Assembly (NCBI GenBank): GCA_017458185.1 | Contig: JAFTFY010000028.1 | Location: 1 to 64,000, forward strand | Origin: Neisseriaceae bacterium | GTDB lineage: Bacteria; Pseudomonadota; Gammaproteobacteria; Burkholderiales; Neisseriaceae | DNA length: 64,000 bases | Direction: 5' to 3' | Part shown: in pieces, positions 35,189 through 43,789 of the stretch | How positions within the stretch are numbered: position 1 is the stretch's first letter | Layout: each line of letters starts with the position of its first letter | The notes under the pieces: model-generated | Database searches by the model: none | The model's input: only the letters and a program-made list of their open reading frames with translations | Told to the model about the DNA's origin: nothing | Program-made: the position numbers and the translations under genes

Positions 35189-35418
35189 TTATCCTTTAAT
35201 GCCTTGCGAGTGGCTGCCTGAACTTGTGCCACTGTATAAACCTTGCCTTGTGCAATATCTTTTTGTGCGGCGGCAATGTCTGCGGATAACTCATTGTATT
35301 CTCGTGTGTATTCATCAATCATACGCATTAACAACGCATCAGGTTTCTGCCCAGTTTGTTGCTGTAAATGTTGCCACGACGCAAACTTGTCGGCATTCAG
35401 TTCAACTTGCACTAACAT
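35176..35418 (-). CDS. Antitoxin of a decayed toxin-antitoxin pair
   Basis: The 80-residue protein begins MLVQVELNADKF and ends KVYTVAQVQAATRKALKDKWRA, like small ribbon-helix-helix or RelB-type antitoxins. ATG at 35418 is preferred; the longer frame runs into a Correia-like repeat. The gene is intact while its toxin is frameshifted, so it may be an orphan antitoxin able to counter related toxins. Confidence 0.6.
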   Translation of the reverse strand: MLVQVELNADKFASWQHLQQQTGQKPDALLMRMIDEYTREYNELSADIAAAQKDIAQGKVYTVAQVQAATRKALKDKWRA

Positions 35419-35464
35419 TTGTTTATACCCCCAACAAATATAGACTAAATTATAGCGTTTTTTA

Positions 35465-35547
35465 TATAGTCTATTCATACCCAAACGATACGGCGTGTAT
35501 TATTCATACTTCGCCGCTTTGTCTATTTTGGGTCTGAACAGACTATG
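35465..35547. repeat. Short Correia-like element K4
   Basis: The ends TATAGTCTATTCATACCC and GGGTCTGAACAGACTATG are inverted repeats with arm sequence different from other copies. The interior GATACGGCGTGTATTATTCATACTTCGCCGCTTTGTC is a shortened Correia core. It lies in the upstream region of the antitoxin gene, 47 bases from its start. Confidence 0.65.
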
Positions 35548-35568
35548 CGTTCAGGCAGCCTGAACGCC

Positions 35569-36060
35569 TTATTTTTCTACAATTTCATCTGCTGACACCA
35601 ACACGCCGTCTTCATCGCAATAGACAAAATCGCCTGCGTGAAAGACCACATTGCCGAATGATACAGGCGTATCCACTTCGCCCAAGCCGTCTTTGGCGGA
35701 TTTTTTGGGGTTGGTGCCCAATGCTTTAATGCCAAAATCCATGCTTTCGATTGTGGCACTATCGCGGATTACGCCAAAAACAACCGCACCTGCCCATCCG
35801 TTTTTGCGACCTGCTTCGGCAATTTGATCGCCAATTAAGGCACTGTATAAAGAGCCGTGTCCATCGACAACCAACACTTCGCCGAAAGACTGAGTATTCA
35901 GCATTTTTTTGACCAAGCCATTGTCTTTGAAGCAACGAACCGTGCGAACCCGCCCACAAAAGCGGCGGCGTTTGCCAAAGGTTCTAAACTGCACTTCACA
36001 AGACGGCGTTTCAGGAGCAATGTCGATTAAATCGGCAGTAGCAAAAGTTTGTTGAGTCAT
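35569..36060 (-). CDS. rraA: RraA-like protein (RNase E regulator / HMG aldolase family)
   Basis: The 163-residue protein has the RraA fold motifs: FGGKxR-like start replaced by FGKRRRFCGRVRTVRCF, then GHGSLYSALIGDQIAEAGRKNGWAGAVVFGVIRDSATI, and GDFVYCDEDGVLV. RraA binds RNase E in E. coli; relatives act as 4-hydroxy-4-methyl-2-oxoglutarate aldolases. Which role holds here cannot be told. DUS lie on both sides. Confidence 0.88.
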   Translation of the reverse strand: MTQQTFATADLIDIAPETPSCEVQFRTFGKRRRFCGRVRTVRCFKDNGLVKKMLNTQSFGEVLVVDGHGSLYSALIGDQIAEAGRKNGWAGAVVFGVIRDSATIESMDFGIKALGTNPKKSAKDGLGEVDTPVSFGNVVFHAGDFVYCDEDGVLVSADEIVEK

Positions 36061-36318
36061 TTTGAATGTCCTTGTTTCAGTGGAAATGTTTTTATTTTCA
36101 CATTTTTCCTACGAAAAAGTGGCAATTTTTCACATTTTTCGTAGGAAAAATGTGATTTTTTGGGGTTACAGTAGGTTTCAGGTTGCCTGAAAAGGTTTTG
36201 TAAAATCCGTTCTCCGAACTTGGGAGATTGCCACGATTTTTTCTATCGAAAAAATCTCGCAATGACGCAACTGTTTTCAGGCAGCCTGAAAAAGTGGGGC
36301 AAAGCCCCACGCACCATG

Positions 36319-37842
36319 TCAATCTTCCACAGGCAAAATGCCTATTTTTTTCTGCCAGATTTTGGGGGCGATGGCGTGTACTGAAGTGCCTGTGCTATCA
36401 ACCGCAACGGTTACGGGCATATCTTTGACTTCAAATTCATACACCGCTTCCATACCCAATTCTGGGAACGCTAACACTTTGGCAGATTTAATGGCTTTGG
36501 ATACCAAATACGCCGCACCGCCTGTTGCCATTAAATACACCGCTTTGTTATCTTTAATCGCTTCTACCGCAATCTTGCCGCGTTCGGATTTACCAATCAT
36601 ACCTAACAAACCTGTTTGCTCTAACATTTGTCGTGTGAATTTATCCATTCTTGTGGCGGTTGTGGGACCTGCGGGGCCGACTGCTTCATCACGCACAGGA
36701 TCAACGGGTCCGACATAGTAAATCAAGCGGTTGGTGAAATCGACTGGCAATTTTTCGCCGTTATTCAACATATCGGTCATTTTTTTGTGGGCGGCATCGC
36801 GTCCTGTCAAAATTTTGCCGTTTAACAACAGCGCATCGCCAATTTTCCACGATGCCACTTCGTCAGGTGTCAATTCATCAACATTCACGCGTTTGCCGTT
36901 TTTGTTTTCGTATTGAATATCAGGCCAATCTTCCAAAGTAGGCGGTTCTAATTTCGCTGCACCGCTTCCGTCAAGCGTAAAATGAATATGACGCGTTGCC
37001 GCACAGTTGGGAATCATTGCCACAGGTTTGGAAGCCGCATGGGTGGGATAATCCAAAATTTTCACATCTAAAACAGTGGTTAAACCGCCCAAGCCTTGTG
37101 CCCCAATGCCTAACGCATTAACCTTTTCATACAATTCCAAACGCAGTTTTTCGACTGTGGTCAATTCCGCACCAGACTTGGCTTTATCTTGCAATTCGTG
37201 AATATCAATGTGCGACATTAACGATTCTTTGGCAAGCAGGGCGGCTTTTTCAGGCGTGCCGCCAATGCCAATGCCCAAAATACCAGGCGGACACCAGCCC
37301 GCACCCATATGTGGCACGGTTTCCAACACCCAATCGACAATCGAATCAGACGGATTAAGCATCACCATTTTCGATTTATTTTCCGAGCCGCCGCCTTTGG
37401 CTGCACAAATCACTTCCACTTTATCGCCTGCCACAATTTCATAATGCACAACCGCAGGCGTATTATCACGGCTATTCTGCCGTTTGCCCGCAGGGTCAAG
37501 CAGAACAGACGCACGCAATTTGTTTTCAGGCAGCGTATAAGCACGCCGCACGCCCTCATTCACCATTTCCTGCACCGTCATTTGTGCGTCCCACTGAACC
37601 TGCATACCCACTTTAACAAACACCAAAGCAATGCCTGTATCCTGACAAATCGGACGATGCCCTTCCGCACACAAGCGGCTATTTGCCAAAATCTGCGTAA
37701 TCGCGTCTTTGGCAGCAGGGTTTTCTTCCTTATCCAACGCCTTTTTCATCGCTTGGATAAAATCTTTGGGGTGATAATAACTGATGAACTGAAACGCATC
37801 AGCAACGCTTTGAATAAAATCTTCTTGCTTAATGACAGTCAT
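36319..37842 (-). CDS. Fumarate hydratase, class I
   Basis: This iron-sulphur fumarase interconverts fumarate and malate. The single 507-residue chain contains both alpha (CAEGHRPICQDTG, GGGSENKSKMVMLNPSD, PNCAATRHIHF) and beta (YYVGPVDPVRDEAVGPAGPTTATRMD, KSERGKIAVEAI) halves. Three cysteines could hold the 4Fe-4S cluster. Length and order are typical of FumA/FumB. Confidence 0.94.
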   Translation of the reverse strand: MTVIKQEDFIQSVADAFQFISYYHPKDFIQAMKKALDKEENPAAKDAITQILANSRLCAEGHRPICQDTGIALVFVKVGMQVQWDAQMTVQEMVNEGVRRAYTLPENKLRASVLLDPAGKRQNSRDNTPAVVHYEIVAGDKVEVICAAKGGGSENKSKMVMLNPSDSIVDWVLETVPHMGAGWCPPGILGIGIGGTPEKAALLAKESLMSHIDIHELQDKAKSGAELTTVEKLRLELYEKVNALGIGAQGLGGLTTVLDVKILDYPTHAASKPVAMIPNCAATRHIHFTLDGSGAAKLEPPTLEDWPDIQYENKNGKRVNVDELTPDEVASWKIGDALLLNGKILTGRDAAHKKMTDMLNNGEKLPVDFTNRLIYYVGPVDPVRDEAVGPAGPTTATRMDKFTRQMLEQTGLLGMIGKSERGKIAVEAIKDNKAVYLMATGGAAYLVSKAIKSAKVLAFPELGMEAVYEFEVKDMPVTVAVDSTGTSVHAIAPKIWQKKIGILPVED

Positions 37843-38308
37843 TTTTGTGTTCCTAATCAGATTGACAAAGGGGTTATTTTAACGGTTTTGAATGGGTTTT
37901 GCTAATAGTTAGTAGTGAGTAGTGAGCAGTTATTTAGTCAAGCCTGTGGCTTGACGGTTATTTTTTGATAATGCTTCGATTTTGCTTTTAACTTCACTGT
38001 GTTTGTTGAACTTTGTTTCAGGCAGCCTGAAAAAAACTACTGTCATTACGAGCATAGTCGTTAGGCTATGCGTAGTCATCTTCTTGCTATGGAAAACGGC
38101 ATATCGCAAAAATGATTTCAGGCTGCCTGAAAGGCAAAATCGAAGCGTTATCTTAATATATCCGTCAAGCCGCAGGCTTGACATAAAACCTAATTGCTCA
38201 TTGCTCACTGCTCATTGCTCATTGCTCATTGTTTTCAGGCTGCCTGAAAATTGACAAGCACGGGCAAATGGCGTATATTCCGTAATCCTTTTTGAAAAGT
38301 TAAGGACT
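37843..38308. repeat. Split cloverleaf element (copy A7) with nested TCATTACGAG element
   Basis: Left heptamers (37906-37930), hairpin GTCAAGCC/GGCTTGAC, and half the central arm (ATAATGCTTCGATTTTGC) precede a DUS (38017). A nested element (38040-38115: GTCATTACGAGC, CATAGTCGTTAGGCTATG, AACGGCATATCGC) follows, then a DUS (38118), the other half (AAAATCGAAGCGTTATCT), a hairpin GTCAAGCC/GGCTTGAC and five ATTGCTC heptamers (38195-38230), and a DUS (38233). Confidence 0.7.
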
Positions 38309-38385
38309 GCTCCCATCGTCTAGTCGGCCTAGGACATCGCCCTTTCACGGCGGTAACTGGGGTTCGAATCCCCATGGGAGTGCCA
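38309..38385 (+). tRNA. tRNA-Glu (anticodon TTC), CCA encoded
   Basis: A full cloverleaf: the acceptor stem GCTCCCA pairs with TGGGAGT, and the anticodon arm CGCCC-TTTCACG-GCG carries TTC. GGTTCGAATCC forms the T-arm, and the gene ends with an encoded CCA. The anticodon and body match bacterial tRNA-Glu. Confidence 0.95.
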
Positions 38386-38387
38386 TT

Positions 38388-38490
38388 TAATCGTTTTACT
38401 TAAATATAATACCGCGTTGGTCATTCTTTGCCGTATTATTCATACTATCAAAGGCTTACCGCCTTGTCTGATATTCAATTAAAACGATTA
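38388..38490. repeat. Correia-like element K5 between two tRNA genes
   Basis: The arms TAATCGTTTTACTTAAATAT (38388-38407) and ATATTCAATTAAAACGATTA (38471-38490) pair imperfectly. The interior has CGCGTTGGTCATTC, TTTGCCGTATTATTCATACT and GCTTACCGCCTTGTC, as in other Correia copies. The usual TATAGT ends are missing. It fills almost the whole spacer between tRNA-Glu and tRNA-Pro. Confidence 0.6.
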
Positions 38491-38508
38491 AACGCTTCAA
38501 AACCAAGT

Positions 38509-38585
38509 CGGAGTGTAGCGCAGTCTGGTAGCGCATCTCGTTCGGGACGAGGGGGTCGAAGGTTCGAATCCTTTCACTCCGACCA
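38509..38585 (+). tRNA. tRNA-Pro (anticodon CGG), CCA encoded
   Basis: The acceptor stem CGGAGTG pairs with the 3' CACTCCG; the D-arm is GCGCAGTCTGGTAGCGC; the anticodon arm has loop TTCGGGA (CGG); the T-arm is GGTTCGAATCC; CCA is encoded. The body closely follows E. coli tRNA-Pro(CGG). Confidence 0.95.
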
Positions 38586-38664
38586 TTTCTTTTTATTATT
38601 GCCTGCTCAAATCTTTGCACCTGCCTGAAAAGATATATTATTTTGTTTCTCATAAATTTTTTTT

Positions 38665-38770
38665 TATAGTCGATTCACAGCAAAATCATGCAGCGTTACT
38701 TCGCCTTGCCGTATTATCTATACTGTCTTCGGCTCGTTGCCTTGCCTGTTTTTGCTGTGAACCGACTATA
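38665..38770. repeat. Correia-like element K6
   Basis: A clear 106-bp copy: TATAGTCGATTCACAGCAAAA at the left, TTTTGCTGTGAACCGACTATA (reading rightward) at the right, and the core CAGCGTTACTTCGCC, TTGCCGTATTATCTATACTGTC and GCTCGTTGCCTTGCC. This is the copy most like the Neisseria consensus. Confidence 0.85.
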
Positions 38771-38773
38771 TTA

Positions 38774-38874
38774 TTTCTCACGGAGACACGGAGAACACGG
38801 AGAGTAAGGTTAAGTGTTTATATTATTAACATTTTTTCATATTCTCCGTGTTCTCCGTGTCTTGGTGAGAAATT
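38774..38874. repeat. CACGGAGA inverted element
   Basis: TTTCTCACGGAGACACGG (from 38774), continuing AGAACACGGAGA, pairs with TCTCCGTGTTCTCCGTGTC...GTGAGAAA (to 38874) around a 38-base AT-rich centre. One arm recurs at 26161. The CTCCGTGTTCTCCGTG word is known as a scattered intergenic repeat in other bacteria. The rest of the gap up to aroA (38875-39031) is AT-rich, with no gene seen. Confidence 0.65.
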
Positions 38875-39031
38875 TATAAAAAACAAAATCTCATCTTGTA
38901 TCGAATGAAAAATTCAGCGATTTTTTATCAATTTGTGTTGATAAAAAAGGTTGAGCAAACAATCATATTTCTTTTATTTTCCCCGTCAAAATCCTGTAAA
39001 ATCATCACTTTTACACAGCGTCAAATTGATA

Positions 39032-40333
39032 ATGTTACTCTCCATTTCCTACACCCAACCGTCTGAAATCGCCTTACCAGGTTCTAAAAGCATTAGCAAT
39101 CGCGTTTTGCTGTTGGCGGCTTTGTCTAAAAATTCGTGTCATATCAAATGCTTATTAAAGTCTGATGATACCGAAAGAATGTTAGACGCACTCACCGCAC
39201 TGGGTGTGTCTATGCAAAAAACGGCGGATGATGAACTGATTATTCACGGCACAAATGGTGTGTTCAGGCAGCCTGAAACGCTGTTTTTGGGCAATGCAGG
39301 CACGGCGTTTCGTCCGCTAACGGCGGTTTTGGCGGTTTTGGGGGTTGAATGCGAACTCACAGGCGTGGCTCGAATGTATGAGCGACCGATTGCGGATTTG
39401 GTTGCCGCCTTGCGGCAAATCGGTGCGGATATTCAGTATTTGGGCAATGACGGTTTTCCGCCGTTAAAAATCGGCAAGTTTGTGGATAACGGTTGTCGCA
39501 CGGTTCAAGTTTCAGGCAGCGTTTCAAGTCAATTTTTAAGTGCCTTGTTAATGGCTTTACCGCTCACCAAAAAAGCGTATAAAATTCAAGTCGTTGGCGA
39601 TTTAATTTCCAAGCCGTATATTGATATTACGCTCAATTTATTACAACGCTTTGGCGTGGAAATCGACAATCAGAATTACCAAATGTTCAGGCTGCCTGAA
39701 ACAGTGTTCGGCGATAGCCAAAACAGTCTTTACACCGCACCGAATGAATTATTAGTCGAAGGCGATGCGTCAGGTGCGTCTTATTTTATGGCGGCAGGAT
39801 TATTAGGCAAAAATCCGATTAAAATCAACGGAATAGACGCAAACAGCATTCAGGGCGATATTGCCTTTGCACGCCATTTACAACAAATGGGGGCAAATAT
39901 TGAGTGGGGAGACGGTTTTATCAGTGTTTCTGCCCCAAATAACTTGCAAATTCAAGCATTTGATATTGACGCAAACGCCATTCCAGACGCAGCAATGACT
40001 TTTGCCATAATCGCATTAGCCGCACAAGGTACCAGCAAAATTCGCAATATTGCATCTTGGCGAGTGAAAGAAACCGACCGCATAGCGGCTATGGCGTGCG
40101 AATTGCGTAAATTAGGGGCAAGGGTAGAAACCACAAATGACGCGATTTTCATCACGCCGCCTGCAAAATTGAACGAAAATGTGGCGATTGATACTTATGA
40201 CGACCACCGTATGGCGATGTGTTTTTCTTTGGTGTCGCTGTTGGGCGTGCCTGTGATGATTAACAATCCTGAATGTGTGAATAAAACTTTTCCCAAATAT
40301 TTTGAAGTTTTTCAGGGGATTATGAAGAAATAA
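39032..40333 (+). CDS. aroA: 3-phosphoshikimate 1-carboxyvinyltransferase (EPSP synthase)
   Basis: The shikimate-pathway enzyme joins shikimate-3-phosphate and PEP. The protein of about 433 residues has [62 protein letters not shown], and [15 protein letters not shown] at 39032 ([10 protein letters not shown]) is chosen because the upstream frame is not family sequence. In-frame DUS words encode FRQPETL and FRLPETV. A DUS follows the stop. Confidence 0.96.
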   Translation: MLLSISYTQPSEIALPGSKSISNRVLLLAALSKNSCHIKCLLKSDDTERMLDALTALGVSMQKTADDELIIHGTNGVFRQPETLFLGNAGTAFRPLTAVLAVLGVECELTGVARMYERPIADLVAALRQIGADIQYLGNDGFPPLKIGKFVDNGCRTVQVSGSVSSQFLSALLMALPLTKKAYKIQVVGDLISKPYIDITLNLLQRFGVEIDNQNYQMFRLPETVFGDSQNSLYTAPNELLVEGDASGASYFMAAGLLGKNPIKINGIDANSIQGDIAFARHLQQMGANIEWGDGFISVSAPNNLQIQAFDIDANAIPDAAMTFAIIALAAQGTSKIRNIASWRVKETDRIAAMACELRKLGARVETTNDAIFITPPAKLNENVAIDTYDDHRMAMCFSLVSLLGVPVMINNPECVNKTFPKYFEVFQGIMKK

Positions 40334-40377
40334 TTGTTTTCAGGCTGCCTGAAAAATAGTTTGAATAGGAACAAAAA

Positions 40378-42012
40378 ATGGCTTTCACCAAAATGTTAAT
40401 CAACGAAACGCCTATTTGGGCAAAATTGAATTTGCACCAAAAAAGCACGCAATACTTCAAAATGCGAAATTTGTTTGCCGAAAACGCTCATCGTTTTGAT
40501 GAAATGAGTGAAATTTTGGGCGGTTTTTTGTTTGATTATTCCAAAAATCGCATTACCGAAGAAACGCTTAACTTGTTGATTGAATTAGCTCATACCGCAA
40601 AATTAGGCGAGCAAATGCAAAAAATGCGACAGGGTGAAAAAATCAATATTTCGGAAAATCGTGCTGCTTTGCATATTGCGAGTAGGCTGCCTGAAAATGC
40701 TGAATTATTGATTAACAATGAAAATATTGTGCCAAAAATTCAAGCGGAATTAAATCGAGCGTTGTTGTTTGCTGAAAATGTGCGGCAAGGCTACCTGAAA
40801 ACATTCGCAGGCGAACCCTTTGAATATGTGGTGAATATCGGTATCGGCGGTTCAGATTTGGGCGTGCGTGCCTGTGCCTTAGCCTTGCGAAAATATCAAA
40901 ATAGCAACATAAAAGTGCATTTTGTGGCGAATGTGGATAAAGCCGATTTAGACGCAACGCTCGCTGAAATTGAGATTGAAAAAACACTGTTTATTGTGTC
41001 GAGTAAATCATTTACCACGCCCGAAACGCTGATTAACGCGACTACGGCGAAAAAATTATTATTGACAAAGCTGCCTGAAAAAGCGATTAGTCAGCATTTT
41101 ATTGCCATTTCTAATAATATTCAGGCAGCCTGTGATTTTGGTATTGCCAAAGACAATATTTTTCAATTAAATGAATGGGTTGGCGGTAGATATTCAGCCA
41201 CTTCGGTAATCGGCTTGCCCTTGATGATTGCGGTTGGCGAAGAGCATTTTCGTCAATTTTTATCAGGGGCAAATCAAATGGACGAGCATTTTTTCACTGC
41301 CGAATTTCGCCATAATATTCCTGTTTTGGCAGGTTTAATCGGCTTGTGGTACAACACTTTTTACCGCTCGGCAAGCCACGCGATTATTCCTTATGCCCAC
41401 GATTTACGCCGCTTTCCTGCCCATATTCAGCAGTTGGATATGGAAAGCAACGGCAAAAAAACTTCGCAATACGGCGATTATTTGGACTTCGACACAGGTT
41501 CGATTATTTGGGGCGAAGAAGGTGTGAATTGTCAGCACGCATTTTTTCAACTGCTTCATCAAGGCACACGGCTTGTGCCTGCGGATTTTATTGTGGTTGT
41601 GGGCGATAAGGGCGACATTCATCAGCAAACCCTTGTGGCAAACGCTTTGGCACAGACGCGAGCCTTAATGGCAGGCAAAACAGACGCGGAAATTTTGCAG
41701 GAATTAGCCCATTTATCCGCCATTAAACGCGATGAATTGCTGCCGCAAAAACGCTTTGACGGCAATCAGCCGACCAATACCATTTTGTTGGACGAACTGA
41801 ACCCCTTTAATTTGGGCAAATTGTTGGCGTTTTATGAACACAAAACCTTTGTACAAGCGGCAATTTGGGGGATAAACCCATTTGACCAGTGGGGCGTGGA
41901 ATACGGCAAAGCGTTGGCGAAGGATATTTATCCTAAATTATCAAATAGTTGCGATACGGATTACGACAGTTCCACAAATGGCTTAATTGCGTTTTATCGC
42001 AAATGTGAATAA
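40378..42012 (+). CDS. pgi: Glucose-6-phosphate isomerase
   Basis: It interconverts glucose-6- and fructose-6-phosphate. The 544-residue protein has VVNIGIGGSDLGVRA, the SSKSFTTPETL sugar-phosphate site, EWVGGRYSATSVIGLP, YAHDLRRFPAHIQQLDMESNGK and GEEGVNCQHAFFQLLHQG. Length is typical. In-frame DUS words encode RLPENAE, KLPEKAI and IQAACDF. Confidence 0.96.
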   Translation: MAFTKMLINETPIWAKLNLHQKSTQYFKMRNLFAENAHRFDEMSEILGGFLFDYSKNRITEETLNLLIELAHTAKLGEQMQKMRQGEKINISENRAALHIASRLPENAELLINNENIVPKIQAELNRALLFAENVRQGYLKTFAGEPFEYVVNIGIGGSDLGVRACALALRKYQNSNIKVHFVANVDKADLDATLAEIEIEKTLFIVSSKSFTTPETLINATTAKKLLLTKLPEKAISQHFIAISNNIQAACDFGIAKDNIFQLNEWVGGRYSATSVIGLPLMIAVGEEHFRQFLSGANQMDEHFFTAEFRHNIPVLAGLIGLWYNTFYRSASHAIIPYAHDLRRFPAHIQQLDMESNGKKTSQYGDYLDFDTGSIIWGEEGVNCQHAFFQLLHQGTRLVPADFIVVVGDKGDIHQQTLVANALAQTRALMAGKTDAEILQELAHLSAIKRDELLPQKRFDGNQPTNTILLDELNPFNLGKLLAFYEHKTFVQAAIWGINPFDQWGVEYGKALAKDIYPKLSNSCDTDYDSSTNGLIAFYRKCE

Positions 42013-42070
42013 TTTTTTCAGGCAGCCTGAAAGGGTATAATCAGCCTATATTTTAAAAAGGAAAAACACC

Positions 42071-42616
42071 ATGCAACAACAAGACTACCAAAGCACATTA
42101 GACAACGCCGAACTGTTGTTTGACGCAGAAACCTGCCATGCCGCTTTGCGTAAAATGGCAGCGGAAATTACCGTAACCATGAAAAACGATTTTCCTTTGG
42201 TACTGCCGATTATGGGCGGAGCGGTGGTGTTTGCAGGGCAGTTGTTGCCGCTGTTGCGTTTTCCTTTGGATTTTGATTATGCCCATGTATCGCGTTATGG
42301 CGACAAGTTAGTGGGCGGTTCGTTTGAATGGACGCACTTGCCTAAATTAAGCGTTAAAGACCGCCATATTTTGATTTTGGACGATATTTTAGACGAAGGG
42401 CATACTATGGCAGCGATGAAAGAAAAAGTGCTGCAAATGGGGGCGAAATCCTGTCGCTGTGCGGTTTTTGCTAATAAATTATTACCGCACGCCAAACCGA
42501 TTGCCGCCGATTTTGTCGGCTTAAATGTGCCCAACCGCTATGTATTTGGTTTTGGTATGGATGTCAGCGGTGCTTGGCGAAACCTGCCTGAAATTTATGC
42601 CTTGAAAGATGCGTGA
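42071..42616 (+). CDS. hpt: Hypoxanthine-guanine phosphoribosyltransferase
   Basis: The purine-salvage enzyme, 181 residues, has the PRPP-binding motif LILDDILDEGHTMAAM and upstream LPIMGGAVVFAG; VSRYGD and the C-terminal aromatic FVGLNVPNRYVFGFGMDVSGAWRNLPEIYAL fit. A ribosome site (AAAAAGGAAAA) precedes the start. A purine permease lies at 49114, not adjacent. Confidence 0.9.
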   Translation: MQQQDYQSTLDNAELLFDAETCHAALRKMAAEITVTMKNDFPLVLPIMGGAVVFAGQLLPLLRFPLDFDYAHVSRYGDKLVGGSFEWTHLPKLSVKDRHILILDDILDEGHTMAAMKEKVLQMGAKSCRCAVFANKLLPHAKPIAADFVGLNVPNRYVFGFGMDVSGAWRNLPEIYALKDA

Positions 42617-42787
42617 TTATAAGTTTCAGGCTGCCTGAAAACTAAATCGTCATTGCGAGGAATGAAATGACGAAGCAATCTCCAAATAAATTGCGTCAGC
42701 AATTTATTTGGGTAGCCTATCAAATATAACGGCAATGCAAAAAGGTTTTTCAGGCAGCCTGAAAAATTGACACAAGGAGTTATCAAA

Positions 42788-43588
42788 ATGAATGAAAACA
42801 GTAATTCAGAAGCAAAAGAGAAGATTTTATTAGAAATTTACAAAGACACTGCACAACCTGCTATTCGTGCAGTGGGCAATGCTTTGGGTACTTGTTTTGA
42901 ATTTGTAACTTCTTGGCATTGGCGTTTAAAATTAAGAAGTGAAAAAGCCAAATTAACTTTTCAAAAAAATCTTGAAAAATATGCAGAAGAATTAGCAAAA
43001 ATCCCAGAAGAAAAACGCTGTGAAGTTCATCAACAAATTGGCTTGCCCATTTTGGATAAATTAACTTACACCACAGAAGAAGATATTGCTAATTTGTTTA
43101 TTATATTATTGCTCAATGCGTCAAATCAAGATATGGTGCATACCGTGCTTCCTGCTTTTATTTCAATGATAAGTGAATTATCTCCTGATGAAGCAAGGAT
43201 TTTGAATTATTTAAAAGACAAAGAAGATATTGCATATTGCAATTTTAGGGGAGTAAATATAAAAAATGGGAAAGAAATTTTAAGTGATATTTGTTGCAGT
43301 ACCATAATTCCTGATGAAGTGAAATTAGAGCATAAAGACAATGTCATTATATATCTCAATAATTTTGTTCGTTTGGGAATTTTGGTTGATTACAAGACTA
43401 GTTCTTATCAATTAGCAGATACTATTACATATAATAGAATACAAGATACTTATTTAGAGAAACTAAAAAATGATTTAGTTCCTAATAAATATCAACATAT
43501 AAATATTTTAAAGAGTTTTTATGAAATAACAGAATTAGGCAAACGATTTATTCAAGCCTGTACGAAAAATACATTGGAAAAAGTATAA
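42788..43588 (+). CDS. Abi-alpha (DUF4393) abortive-infection-family protein
   Basis: The protein of about 266 residues opens with a KILLEIYKDTAQPAIRAVGNALGTCFEF segment, then KSYAEELAKIPEEKR-like helices, PILDKLTYTTEEDIANLFIILLLNASNQ and VHTVLPAFISMISELSPDEARILNYL. This order is the DUF4393/Abi-alpha pattern. Members are proposed phage-abortive-infection proteins; the mechanism is unknown. ATG 42788 has AAGGAG seven bases upstream. The gene is AT-rich between housekeeping genes and flanked by TCATTGCGAG elements, suggesting acquisition. Confidence 0.75.
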   Translation: MNENSNSEAKEKILLEIYKDTAQPAIRAVGNALGTCFEFVTSWHWRLKLRSEKAKLTFQKNLEKYAEELAKIPEEKRCEVHQQIGLPILDKLTYTTEEDIANLFIILLLNASNQDMVHTVLPAFISMISELSPDEARILNYLKDKEDIAYCNFRGVNIKNGKEILSDICCSTIIPDEVKLEHKDNVIIYLNNFVRLGILVDYKTSSYQLADTITYNRIQDTYLEKLKNDLVPNKYQHINILKSFYEITELGKRFIQACTKNTLEKV

Positions 43589-43789
43589 ATTCGATTTTTC
43601 TTTATCGGATAAGTTCGTTTTCCATAGCAAGGAGATTACTACGCCATTGCTACGCAATGGCTCGTAATGACAGTAATGGATTTAAACATTTTCATTCAAC
43701 AGACACCGTCTGTTAAATTTAACACATTGATAAACAAGTAAAATACAACTTTCAGGCAGCCCAAAACCCAAGATTGAACGGAGCAAATA
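43589..43789. other. Gap between abi-alpha and mltB
   Basis: It contains an inverted TCATTACGAG element (43615-43675: TCCATAGCAAGGAGATTACTACGCC, ATTGCTACGCAAT, CTCGTAATGACAG) and a damaged DUS (CTTTCAGGCAGCCCAAAA, about 43748). No further feature. Confidence 0.5.

Noticed and set aside
38951-39031. N-terminal extension of AroA
   Set aside because: The extra 27 residues do not belong to the family; [10 protein letters not shown] is the normal beginning.
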